From F23-D06 sp045132055 (GTDB lineage: Bacteria > Bacteroidota > Bacteroidia > Bacteroidales > WCHB1-69): 64,000 nt of DNA. Both the position numbers and the translations under genes were made by a program. The stretch lies in contig JBGURP010000039.1 of NCBI GenBank assembly GCA_045132055.1, positions 124,001-188,000 on the forward strand, written 5' to 3'. This document shows, in pieces, positions 25,200 through 32,878 of this stretch. The notes beneath the pieces are model-generated. The model had not been told where the DNA came from, searched no databases, and saw nothing but the letters and a program-made list of their open reading frames with translations. How positions within the stretch are numbered: position 1 is the first letter of the stretch; the number at the start of each line of letters is the position of its first letter.

Positions 25200-27290
25200 T
25201 TATTTCATTGTGCCGTAATACCTTCTGCTGGCCTCTTCCTGACGGGCGTGCGAGAAATTGCTCACGCGTTTCATGTAACCGATGATGCGGGTGAGGTAAT
25301 CCACGTTCTTGCTATGGCAGTGAGGGCACTCTTTGAGGTAGCGTTTGTCAATATGTCCGCAATCGTTGCAAACGGTATTGGGAATATTGTACGTGAAGTA
25401 GTTGCAACCTTCTTGTGCGGCCACGCGCAGCAGTTGGCGGTATTGTTTCTGTGACAGATGCTCTGCCAGGTTCATGTGCAGGGCTGAACCACCCGTTAGG
25501 TGCGTGATGTAGTTGCGGCCGTGCAGTTTGAACTTCTCAATCACATCCAGAGAGTCATCTTCCACGATGTAGAAATAGCTATTGTAGCAATCGCGAGGCA
25601 CTTTGTAGCCATCTTCACGGTCCCACTTGGCGTGTTTCACACCCACATTTTCGGCAGGAATCATCTCGCAGTTGAAAAGCAGACCTTTCTTGCTGTATTT
25701 CTTGTTGTATTTCTCGATGAGTCCCAGAATGCCTTCCACGAATTTCTGGTATTCCTTGTTGTCGTTGATGGTGAGTCCCATAAACTCAGCGGCCTCCACC
25801 AATCCGTTGATACCGATGGTGAGATACTGGCGGTTGATGGCGATAAAGCCCGCGTCGAACAGCGGAAGCATACCCTTCTCCAACAGATATTTCAGGTTTT
25901 CGTTGTAGGCCATCTGCACTTTGTGGGAGAGGTCGATAATGTCTTCCAGATATTGCAGATAGGGGACATCCATTCTGTGCGCGTGCTGGACGCAGCGGTT
26001 GAGGTTGATGGTGAGCACGCTCTTGGAACCGGTGGACACACCTCCGGCGCCCAGCGTATAGCTGAAACCATTGTCCTTGATCTCGTTGCGTAAACGGCAG
26101 CAGCTGCTCAAAGAGTCGGCGTTATCGCTCACGTAGGTGAAGAAAGAGTGGCCTGCTGCGTACATTTCTGCTGTGAAGTCGGCATACTCTTTGTCTTTGA
26201 TGTCACCGTTCTCGGAAAGCAGGGCCATGGTTTCCACGGGGAAGGTGAGCACCGCACGGGTGCGCTCCTCGTTGAACCAGCGCATAAAGCGTTTCTGAAG
26301 CCAGCTCACAGACTCCCATTCGGGTTGGCTGCCATCGGGGAAGCGGAACTCGCCGAAGAGGCTCTTGAAATAGTACTTGTCGTAGTAGGAGATGTTCCAG
26401 AACACAGACTGGAAGTTACGTGCGCCGGTGGGCTGGTTGATGGAATATACCACCTGTTCAAAGCAATCGGTGATAATCTTGTCAATGGAGCGCTGCTTGG
26501 TGGAGAGATCCACTACCTTGTCGGGATGCAGGTAGTAGTCGGAACCGTATTCCTGGCTGATGAAGTAGTTGAGGTACATCAAAAATTCGGGCGTGGCGCA
26601 TGCGCCGCTCAACATGCTGGACACCATGAACACCATGTTGATGAATCCGCCGCAGAAAGATTTCAGGTTAGTGGGTTTGGTAGCGTTGCCGCCAATGCTC
26701 TGTGTGCCACTGAGCAACCATGGATACATGGTGATACTGGCACAGTAATTGGCGATACTGGTCTCATCATTCTTATAGATAAAGTGATGATTGAGCAGAT
26801 ATAAGTACTTGTCGGACACCTCTTTGCCAAACATCTCCTTGATACGGTCGCACAACATACGGCGGTTGAGGCGGATGAAGCTCGATTTCGGCAGTTCGCC
26901 GATCAGCGTGGCGATGTTCTTCTTCTCCACGTTGGCATTGGCGTCGTATTTGCTGCCGGTGGCGGCATTCTTCGCGTTGCAGTAGTTGATGAGGAAGTCC
27001 AGCTTGTCTTTCACTTCGCGGTCTTCATAGTGCTTCTGGCGGTAGAGAATGTAGGCTTTGGCCACTTCGTAATAGCGTTCAGCCATCAGTGACTTCTCCA
27101 CTTGGTTCTGGATCTCCTCCACGGCGATGCCGTCAAAGATGGAGAGGCGGCCCAGGATGTTGATCATGTCCTCCTGGGAAGGGAAGGAGCCCACCGAGAC
27201 GAAAGCCTTGGTGACAGCGTTACGAATCTTCTCCATGGAGAAGGGTTCCCGTTTGCCGTTTCGTTTGATGATGTAGGTGTCTTCGATCAT
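25200..27290 (-). CDS. nrdD: Anaerobic ribonucleoside-triphosphate reductase (class III)
   Basis: 696 residues. N-terminal ATP-cone (YIIKRNGKREPFSMEKI), catalytic barrel with paired Cys regions (SFCGGFINM, SGACATPEF), zinc site CNDCG...CPHC near 650-670, and the C-terminal glycyl radical segment TRIIGYMKRVS (Gly about 676). It makes deoxyribonucleotides under anaerobic conditions, matching a gut-type anaerobe. Expression is probably shut off by cobalamin: a B12 riboswitch fills the leader. That usually means the genome also has a cobalamin-dependent class II reductase (NrdJ); none is in this window. Confidence 0.95.
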   Translation of the reverse strand: MIEDTYIIKRNGKREPFSMEKIRNAVTKAFVSVGSFPSQEDMINILGRLSIFDGIAVEEIQNQVEKSLMAERYYEVAKAYILYRQKHYEDREVKDKLDFLINYCNAKNAATGSKYDANANVEKKNIATLIGELPKSSFIRLNRRMLCDRIKEMFGKEVSDKYLYLLNHHFIYKNDETSIANYCASITMYPWLLSGTQSIGGNATKPTNLKSFCGGFINMVFMVSSMLSGACATPEFLMYLNYFISQEYGSDYYLHPDKVVDLSTKQRSIDKIITDCFEQVVYSINQPTGARNFQSVFWNISYYDKYYFKSLFGEFRFPDGSQPEWESVSWLQKRFMRWFNEERTRAVLTFPVETMALLSENGDIKDKEYADFTAEMYAAGHSFFTYVSDNADSLSSCCRLRNEIKDNGFSYTLGAGGVSTGSKSVLTINLNRCVQHAHRMDVPYLQYLEDIIDLSHKVQMAYNENLKYLLEKGMLPLFDAGFIAINRQYLTIGINGLVEAAEFMGLTINDNKEYQKFVEGILGLIEKYNKKYSKKGLLFNCEMIPAENVGVKHAKWDREDGYKVPRDCYNSYFYIVEDDSLDVIEKFKLHGRNYITHLTGGSALHMNLAEHLSQKQYRQLLRVAAQEGCNYFTYNIPNTVCNDCGHIDKRYLKECPHCHSKNVDYLTRIIGYMKRVSNFSHARQEEASRRYYGTMK

Positions 27291-27398
27291 AGGTTGGTTT
27301 GGTTGTTAAGTTGTTATTAAAAATAGCAACTCATCAGGAATACGGATATATCCTCACGGACAAGTGCGCTTTTATCCCGAAAGCTACTAAAAAAAACA

Positions 27399-27570
27399 GA
27401 TGCAGGCAGGTCTTCTGGCTTGTCCCACCTTCCAGCGTCTTCCCAACAATTTTTCTATCGTCAGTGACATCGTGCCGGAAAGCTGTAAAGGACTGACAGC
27501 TACGGGAATAGCTCCTGATTTTCACAGGATTCCCTATTAATCTTTTTCAGAACCTGAATCTGCCTGCAAA
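27399..27570 (-). ncRNA. Cobalamin riboswitch controlling nrdDG
   Basis: On the minus strand the core elements occur in order: P1 TGCAGGCAG, GGGAATCCTGTGAAAATC with CAGGAGCTATTCCC, TGTCACTGAC (near the GCCACTG box), and the hallmark AGCCAGAAGACCTGCC that closes P1 with CTGCCTGCA. Directly after P1 come TCTG and eight T (minus strand, 27396-27389), so the closed aptamer itself could act as an intrinsic terminator. The nrdD start is about 100 bases on. Known practice: B12 riboswitches switch off B12-independent isoenzymes. Confidence 0.9.
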
Positions 27571-27574
27571 AGTA
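27567..27574 (-). promoter_or_regulatory. TAnnTTTG promoter element for the riboswitch-nrdDG transcript
   Basis: Minus strand reads TTTTACTTTTGCAGGC, with an upstream TTTG about 22 bases before it. It places the transcript start at the edge of the aptamer. Confidence 0.75.
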
Positions 27575-27596
27575 AAATTTTTGGAGGTGAGGAGGT

Positions 27597-27650
27597 CAAA
27601 AAAGCCCTTGAATTTTATACACAAGGGAAGTGTGTATAAAATAAGGGCTT
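27597..27650 (-). terminator. Long-stem intrinsic terminator of the ECF/Dma-like operon
   Basis: Minus strand: AAGCCCTT then ATTTTATACAC, loop, GTGTATAAAAT, AAGGGCTT and TTTTTTG. About 90 bases past the last gene of the operon. The gap 27651-27740 holds nothing else recognisable. Confidence 0.8.
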
Positions 27651-27740
27651 GCAGGGAATCCGGGGCAAATTGTTAATAAGTCGGAATGGTGGAGGTTGAA
27701 TTTTTTTTTGACAGTGGTTTTTTCTGATGAATAAAAACGC

Positions 27741-29249
27741 TTATTGCTTCCGCTTCCCAAAGGTGTGGATATACCCAATCTGCATGTAGAACATGTTGCT
27801 GCGCAGGCGATAGGTGCCGTTTTCGTAACTGTAAGTGGGAGAAGGCATCGAATCGACAGTAATCGTTTCCATGCATAAACTGTAGGAGCCCGAGGAAAAA
27901 TCCTGAAACGGGCAGCTTACGCCAATTGTCCAGCGCAGAAAGTCACTTTTGCCCAATTGGAAGTAAAAACCGACGTTGGCCAATACATCGACATTTATCC
28001 GATTCGGATCAAAAACAGAAGGCGTAAGATTCAACTGGGGGTAAGGCTCCTCCGTTTCGTCGGAATCGTCCACACCTATCAGTGAGTTACCGGAATTGAG
28101 AATGCCTTTGTTGCGGTAAAAGATAGTTCCCCAAGGTACACGAAGACGCATTCCCGCAGCCATTGTCAACCACACTTTGGAAGAAATGGGAGCATGGAAC
28201 TCGAATTTCACGGGTACTGAAATCCCCAAACGATAAAAAGCGTAATCCTTCTTGTCGAAGGGCACGATATAGCCCATGTCACAATGTGCATGGTAACGGA
28301 AAGCACCCGTAGTGCCGTAGTCCATGCCTGCCGACACACCAAAATATTTGTTGAAATGGTAGGAAAACTCCAATCCAAAGCGTCCTCCAGCCCCTATTTT
28401 CGACTGTATATATGTTGTACTTGACAATTTTGCAGGTGACATAATACCGGCATCTATCAGACAGCCAATATGGAATCCGTCAAAAGGAGATGATAGCTGT
28501 TTCCGCTCTTTTGCCCTTGTCTTGATTGTCTCGTTTGGATCTTGCTGTTCAGGTTCTGAACTCTCATCGTCCATCATGTCGCTAACGGATGTAGTTTGGA
28601 TTTCAGTGGAATAACCTGTCTGATTCAAATCCACATTTTGTGGTTGGTCGGGATAGCGCAGCGATTCGGGCTCGGTAAGCGTACTGTGCACAACCTGCGT
28701 GTCATACACATGAGACGCATTGTTTGCGATGTCGGTCTGCTCAACGACAACCAATTTTGCAGGAGAATCAGAGGGAATAATATCCGAAGTCTTGGTTATT
28801 GCTTGTTGGGATTGGCTATTTGCGGACGGACCGGTGACATTTGACAAAGAACGCTGTACTGGAGCCGCGTGACTGTGGTCATCTGTCGTCTGCATATTGT
28901 GCTCATGTTGGCAGATGCCATGGTTAGTATTCAAGTTAGTATCGGTGTAAACATCACGTGTATCCGTTTTGGTGGTGGAATTTTGAGGATGATCGGATAG
29001 TGTGGATGGCGAATGCCACAAGGGAATGGTGGCAACAACACTAACAAGGAGCAAGATCAAAACAATCAGGATCTCTTTGGCGTGTGCCATCAGCCAGATC
29101 CCAACGCCGCCTTTGGAAGCGGCCGCGGCCACCTTGATCTGTTCGTCCGACAAGGTCTTTTGGGGCATACGCTCCACACTGGACACACCCTGCTCAAAGA
29201 GACGGTCCAGTTCTGTTCCATTGTTGCGTTGTGAATGTTTTGGTTGCAT
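27741..29249 (-). CDS. Dma-like dual-membrane protein: inner-membrane helix, periplasmic linker, outer-membrane barrel
   Basis: 502 residues with no cleavable signal. Residues 1-58 are polar and cytoplasmic by the positive-inside rule (LDRLFEQGVSSVERMPQKTL); 60-78 is one membrane helix (ILIVLILLLVSVVATIPLW); about 80-255 is a Ser/Thr/Asp/Gln-rich unstructured linker long enough to cross the periplasm; 256-502 is an outer-membrane barrel of the PorT/OMP_b-brl type (FDGFHIGCLIDAG, GGRFGLEFSYHFNKYFGVSA, ending MFYMQIGYIHTFG). This matches the layout of the dual-membrane-spanning anti-sigma factors (Dma) described in Bacteroides thetaiotaomicron, which pair with an ECF sigma factor. An ECF gene is the first of the same run. 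Inference: it senses the outer membrane and holds that sigma factor. Anti-sigma activity is not proven by the sequence. Confidence 0.75.
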   Translation of the reverse strand: MQPKHSQRNNGTELDRLFEQGVSSVERMPQKTLSDEQIKVAAAASKGGVGIWLMAHAKEILIVLILLLVSVVATIPLWHSPSTLSDHPQNSTTKTDTRDVYTDTNLNTNHGICQHEHNMQTTDDHSHAAPVQRSLSNVTGPSANSQSQQAITKTSDIIPSDSPAKLVVVEQTDIANNASHVYDTQVVHSTLTEPESLRYPDQPQNVDLNQTGYSTEIQTTSVSDMMDDESSEPEQQDPNETIKTRAKERKQLSSPFDGFHIGCLIDAGIMSPAKLSSTTYIQSKIGAGGRFGLEFSYHFNKYFGVSAGMDYGTTGAFRYHAHCDMGYIVPFDKKDYAFYRLGISVPVKFEFHAPISSKVWLTMAAGMRLRVPWGTIFYRNKGILNSGNSLIGVDDSDETEEPYPQLNLTPSVFDPNRINVDVLANVGFYFQLGKSDFLRWTIGVSCPFQDFSSGSYSLCMETITVDSMPSPTYSYENGTYRLRSNMFYMQIGYIHTFGKRKQ

Positions 29250-29272
29250 ATTGTGAATGATTGCCGGAGGAC

Positions 29273-29749
29273 TTATACTGTGATGTTCTGCTGAAGCAGC
29301 TCGTATCCGTCTAATAAAATAATCAGGGTGTAATTTCCAGAAGGCAGATTCTGGATGGAATAATTCAAGGTTTTAGGACAAAGACAGTCGGCGGAGATAT
29401 TGTCATCAACCGTATAATTGATGGTGATGACGTTGCCAGAGATGGAGGCCTCTATGGCCACGGCTGATGATGCACAGTTCAGCATCAGCTCGTGGGTGAT
29501 ATGGAGCACACCGCCTATGTATTGATAGGTCAGGGCGTCACCGTCGGACTTATCATCAGACTGACAAGCAGACAAAACGCTGTCGGATGTGGTCACGGAA
29601 GTGTGCAGTTCAGGCCTGTCGCAGGATAGGGCCAGCGTGGCCAGAATTAGCATTATGCTGGTGCCCACCCGTATTATTCGGCCTCTGGATGTAAGAGTGG
29701 TTAGCAGGTGGCTCTTACGTGAATAATCTTTAAAAATGGTCTTTTTCAT
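29273..29749 (-). CDS. Hypothetical lipoprotein with long N-terminal leader
   Basis: 158 residues from this ATG; an ATG 39 bases upstream would overlap the previous gene. The lipobox is LALSC at about residue 42-46, preceded by an unusual 27-residue polar leader MKKTIFKDYSRKSHLLTTLT. The leader start resembles that of the lipoprotein at 30354 (MKKxxFxxxSR). The mature part is about 110 residues, mostly beta, with CxC (DCLCPKTLNYSIQNLPSGNY), family unknown. The leader DNA has an inverted repeat GTAAGAG...CTCTTAC (29691-29718). An alternative start at the Met just before the hydrophobic stretch is possible. Confidence 0.6.
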   Translation of the reverse strand: MKKTIFKDYSRKSHLLTTLTSRGRIIRVGTSIMLILATLALSCDRPELHTSVTTSDSVLSACQSDDKSDGDALTYQYIGGVLHITHELMLNCASSAVAIEASISGNVITINYTVDDNISADCLCPKTLNYSIQNLPSGNYTLIILLDGYELLQQNITV

Positions 29750-29766
29750 AATTGTTCTTTTTTCAT

Positions 29767-30282
29767 TTATCTCTTTTTCCATCCCCACGCTTCGTCGTAA
29801 TGCTCGTTCGTGATGATGAACGTGAGTTTGCCGTATGTAGGATGGCCGTTGAAGACCCAGCCATTATTGTGTTTTTCTTCATATTGATAATGGGTACACT
29901 TGAAGTTGAAGGGACTGATCCCCGTGGTGTCGGTGATATAGTAAATCACCTGTGGTGATGGTTCTATCTCGATATTGGGGAAGAGTATCGTGACGCTGTC
30001 GCCATAGTACTGCTGAAACGTTGCAATACCCTCCTCAAGGCTGGCGCCGCCGATGCCGCCGTTACTCTGGATTATCACTTCCTCGTTAGGCGCGATTGTA
30101 TAGGATTTGTTCTCCTCATCATAATCAGGCTCTTCGGTGGCACATTCGCGTGTACCGGGGATGATGGTCACCGTGTAGGACGAAGCGTTGCGGATGACCA
30201 TGTCCTCGATATATCCGGGGTCGCAGGCGGTGGCGAAGATGGCCAAGAGTGCTATCGCTAATAATTTTGCTGTATGTTTCAT
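29767..30282 (-). CDS. Hypothetical lipoprotein of the ECF operon
   Basis: 171 residues with a normal lipoprotein signal MKHTAKLLAIALLAIFATAC. The mature part begins DPGYIEDMVIRNASSYTVTI and looks like an all-beta domain with a Gly-rich loop SNGGIGGASLEEG. No family recognised. Its place between the sigma factor and the Dma-like gene suggests a shared envelope function. Confidence 0.65.
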   Translation of the reverse strand: MKHTAKLLAIALLAIFATACDPGYIEDMVIRNASSYTVTIIPGTRECATEEPDYDEENKSYTIAPNEEVIIQSNGGIGGASLEEGIATFQQYYGDSVTILFPNIEIEPSPQVIYYITDTTGISPFNFKCTHYQYEEKHNNGWVFNGHPTYGKLTFIITNEHYDEAWGWKKR

Positions 30283-30353
30283 ATCATTGTTATTTTTATA
30301 TCATTTGGTTATGCATGTCCATTGACGAAGAGAATAATATATGCCCGGATTCA

Positions 30354-30965
30354 TCATTTCTTTACAAAAGTGTTGCAAAAGCCATCGCAGCATTCATTGC
30401 AGATAGATAGCACTTGTCCTTCTGCTTCGCTGTATCCGAGGGTGGCTATGAGTTTGTATGCACTCAGCGATATGGTCCCGTCGGTGGCCTCCGACATTTT
30501 CTTCCACTGAGCCTCCGTCAGATGAAAGCGTATGTTGAACCAAGAGTAGAAAGGTCCGTTATTGTTTCCCTTGTTGGTGTATAAGCTTTCATCAACCTTG
30601 TAGTCAATGTGATAAGTCCCAGACACAACTTTCTTGCCGTCCTTGTAAAAGGTGAATTGACTGCCTTTGAAGACGATTTCGGCCTCGAAGCCCTCGCTTT
30701 CGGGTGTGTAGCACCACCCGCCGATGCCGCCCGTGGTGCTGGTCCACCGCCAAGCGCCGGCGAGTTCTTTCTTTTCGGGTTTGTTGCAGGATACGGCCAG
30801 TAGGGAGAGTGCCAGCAGGATGATGGTGACCATCCTCATACTGCGGCCTTCGGCTTTGGTAGTGGGTATCATCCCCACACTGCAGCCTTCGGCTTTGTAT
30901 GGGGTTAACTGCACTTCGTGCGTGTTGTCTCTTCGAGACTGTTCAATGAAATTATTTTTCTTCAT
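30354..30965 (-). CDS. Hypothetical lipoprotein whose leader is encoded by REP-like repeats
   Basis: 203 residues from MKKNNFIEQSRRDNTHEVQL; an ATG nine bases earlier is also open. The lipobox SLLAVSC lies near residue 59, far from the start. Between them, two 13-residue repeats share KAEG and are encoded by a 39-base direct repeat, and four DNA hairpins with TTC/GAA loops fall in frame. If translation begins instead at the MRMV just before the hydrophobic stretch, the protein is an ordinary lipoprotein and the repeats are leader RNA. The mature part has WRWTSTTGGIGGWCYTPE and FTFYKDGKKVVSGTYHIDY, a lipocalin-like beta pattern, with C-terminal CNECCDGFC. Confidence 0.6.
   Translation of the reverse strand: MKKNNFIEQSRRDNTHEVQLTPYKAEGCSVGMIPTTKAEGRSMRMVTIILLALSLLAVSCNKPEKKELAGAWRWTSTTGGIGGWCYTPESEGFEAEIVFKGSQFTFYKDGKKVVSGTYHIDYKVDESLYTNKGNNNGPFYSWFNIRFHLTEAQWKKMSEATDGTISLSAYKLIATLGYSEAEGQVLSICNECCDGFCNTFVKK
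30831..30939. repeat. REP-like hairpins and 39-base direct repeat inside a lipoprotein gene
   Basis: GGCC-TTC-GGCT (30845-30855), AGCC-TTC-GGCT (30884-30894), GCAC-TTC-GTGC (30911-30921), GTCTC-TTC-GAGAC (30927-30939). Copies at 30831-30867 and 30870-30906 form a direct repeat. The same hairpin types, in the same order, occur next to the transposase at 45.3-46.3 kb. Confidence 0.75.
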
Positions 30966-30977
30966 AACTATCATCTA

Positions 30978-31517
30978 TTAATATCTATTATCTCTAGTCT
31001 CTAATCTATTCTCTCTCATCTCTCTCATCACCCTCAATCTTGCTTGCAGCTCGGCGCGGGCGCGGGAGAGCAGGACTTTGGAGTTGGCGACGGAGATGCC
31101 GAGCGTCTCGGCAATCTTCGCGTGCGAGTAGTGTTCCACGACGTAGAGGTTGAAGACAGTACGCTGTTTGATGGCCAACTTGCTGATAGCTTCCAGCAGT
31201 TCTTCCTGTGTGTATGCTGCCTGTAACTCTTGGGGCTCGTCGGTTGTCTCTTCTTCCACCGCCATCTTGTCTTCCAACTCCACCATCTCGGGTCGGCTGC
31301 GAAGATACATCAAGGTGTCATTCACCGCAATTTTCTTTAACCACCTCTCAAAACTTCCCCAGGCATGGTAGGTGTCCGATTTCTCAATAGCGTGAAGGAA
31401 CGCATCCTGAGCCAAATCCTCTGCTACCTGCCAGTCGCCGACATAGCGATAACACACACCCACCAACTTGCCGATGTTGCGTTGATATGCCTTTGCCCAG
31501 AATTCTGCCTTCTTCAT
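30978..31517 (-). CDS. ECF-family RNA polymerase sigma factor
   Basis: 179 residues. Region 2 (about 10-75) with GVCYRYVGDWQVAEDLAQDA and WLKKIAVNDTLMYLRSR; an acidic linker; region 4 (about 110-165) with AISKLAIKQRTVFNLYVVEH and the helix-turn-helix SHAKIAETLGISVANSKVLL. It directs RNA polymerase to a small regulon, often envelope stress. First gene of a run with three lipoproteins and the Dma-like protein. The last ten codons (RENRLETRDNRY) overlap an AT-rich repeat tract. No classical anti-sigma gene follows directly, which supports the Dma-like protein as partner. Confidence 0.92.
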   Translation of the reverse strand: MKKAEFWAKAYQRNIGKLVGVCYRYVGDWQVAEDLAQDAFLHAIEKSDTYHAWGSFERWLKKIAVNDTLMYLRSRPEMVELEDKMAVEEETTDEPQELQAAYTQEELLEAISKLAIKQRTVFNLYVVEHYSHAKIAETLGISVANSKVLLSRARAELQARLRVMREMRENRLETRDNRY

Positions 31518-31545
31518 CCTGTTTCGTCACTACAAAAAGAGGATG

Positions 31546-31553
31546 CAAAAGTA
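31546..31553 (-). promoter_or_regulatory. TAnnTTTG promoter element for the ECF operon
   Basis: Minus strand reads CTACTTTTGCATCC, 29 bases before the sigma factor ATG. This looks like a housekeeping promoter; an extra ECF-type promoter was not identified. Confidence 0.65.
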
Positions 31554-31572
31554 GAAAAAGGTTACAAAAAAA

Positions 31573-32739
31573 TTAGTATAAGAAATTATTGTACGGATAG
31601 ATCTGGATGTGCAGCTTCTTGATTTCCTCGTACAACATCTCCTTCATCTCCGGCACATTCTCTTTGGTTTTGGCTGAAATGAAGAAGGTTTTATGGGCAC
31701 TTTTGGCCATCCAGGTGGCTTTTAATTCCTCCAGGGTGATGTTTTCTTTTCCTTTTGGTGTTAAGTCCTCAGGATCTTTCTCCACCCAGGTGTATTGATC
31801 TATTTTGTTGAAGATAATGATCATGGGCTTGTCGCTGGCCTTGATTTCCGAGAGTGTCTGGTTTACAACGGCAATTTGCTCCTCGAAGTCGGGATGGCTG
31901 ATATCGACCACATGCAGGAGCAGGTCGGTCTCTCGGATTTCGTCCAGCGTGGACTTGAAGGACTCCACGAGGCTGTGGGGCAGCTTGCGGATGAATCCCA
32001 CGGTGTCGGAGAGCAGGAAGGGCAGGTTGCCGAACACGACCTTGCGGACGGTCGTGTCCAAGGTTGCAAACAATTTGTTCTCGGCAAACACTTCCGCATT
32101 GCTGAGCATGTTCATGATCGTGGATTTGCCCACGTTGGTGTAGCCCACCAAAGCCACACGCACGAACTTGTCGCGGTGCCCGCGTTGGGTGGCTTTCTGG
32201 CGGTCAATATCTTTCAACTTTTTCTCTAATAATGAGATACGGTTTCGGATAATACGGCGGTCGGTCTCAATTTCCTTTTCGCCGGGACCTCTCATGCCGA
32301 TACCGCCGCGCTGTTTTTCCAAGTGCGTCCACATGCCCGTGAGTCGGGGTAGCAAGTACTTGTACTGCGCTAGCTCCACCTGCACTTTTGCGTGGGCGGT
32401 CTGCGCACGCTTTGCGAAGATGTCCAGAATGAGGTGCGTGCGGTCCATCACGCGGCAGCCCAAGATGCCCTCGATGTTGCGCTGCTGCGATGGCGACAAC
32501 TCGTCGTCCACCACCGCGAAGTCAATGCCGTTCTCGTGTACATACTCCGCCACCTCTTTGATTTTGCCAGAGCCCATGTAGGTGCGGGAATCCGGATGCT
32601 GCAGGTTCTGGACAAACTGCTTCACGGCCTCTCCGCCGGCAGTATCGACCAGAAAAGCCAACTCATCCAGATACTCTCTGGTTCTCTCTTCGGTAACGGA
32701 AGGCGTGGATACGGCAAGAAGGACGGCGGTTTCGGGCAT
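31573..32739 (-). CDS. hflX: GTPase HflX
   Basis: 388 residues. N-terminal HflX domain with DSRTYMGSGKIKEVAEYV and DELSPSQQRNIE, linker helices with the Gly-rich RGGIGMRGPGEKEIETDRR, then the G domain: G1 ALVGYTNVGKSTIMN, G2 ATLDTTVR, G3 LSDTVGFIRKLPH, G4 NKIDQY, G5 FISAKT. HflX splits stalled ribosomes after stress. Divergent from the structured RNA. Confidence 0.96.
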   Translation of the reverse strand: MPETAVLLAVSTPSVTEERTREYLDELAFLVDTAGGEAVKQFVQNLQHPDSRTYMGSGKIKEVAEYVHENGIDFAVVDDELSPSQQRNIEGILGCRVMDRTHLILDIFAKRAQTAHAKVQVELAQYKYLLPRLTGMWTHLEKQRGGIGMRGPGEKEIETDRRIIRNRISLLEKKLKDIDRQKATQRGHRDKFVRVALVGYTNVGKSTIMNMLSNAEVFAENKLFATLDTTVRKVVFGNLPFLLSDTVGFIRKLPHSLVESFKSTLDEIRETDLLLHVVDISHPDFEEQIAVVNQTLSEIKASDKPMIIIFNKIDQYTWVEKDPEDLTPKGKENITLEELKATWMAKSAHKTFFISAKTKENVPEMKEMLYEEIKKLHIQIYPYNNFLY

Positions 32740-32756
32740 TGTATTGAGTTAATAGT

Positions 32757-32820
32757 TTATAGTTAATAGATAATAGTTGTTAATTGAGAATTGAAAATTA
32801 AAAATTGAGAATTTAATTTT
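32757..32820 (-). repeat. AT-rich repeat tract in the hflX leader
   Basis: On the minus strand units such as TTAACTA, TAAACTA and TTAACTC follow each other up to about ten bases before the hflX start, in the style of the tracts before rsh and the M20 dipeptidase. Confidence 0.55.
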
Positions 32821-32827
32821 TATGGTG

Positions 32828-32835
32828 CAAAAATA
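32828..32835 (-). promoter_or_regulatory. TAnnTTTG promoter element for hflX
   Basis: Minus strand reads TTATTTTTGCACC; the leader of about 80 bases contains the AT-rich repeats. Confidence 0.65.
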
Positions 32836-32864
32836 ATAAAATTCGCCTTTAAATCATTTTTTGC

Positions 32865-32872
32865 TATCTTTG
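32865..32872 (+). promoter_or_regulatory. TAnnTTTG promoter element for the structured RNA
   Basis: Reads GCTATCTTTGCATCG, an exact match to the most common form (TATCTTTGCA) in this window. Divergent from the hflX promoter 30 bases away. Confidence 0.75.
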
Positions 32873-32878
32873 CATCGC

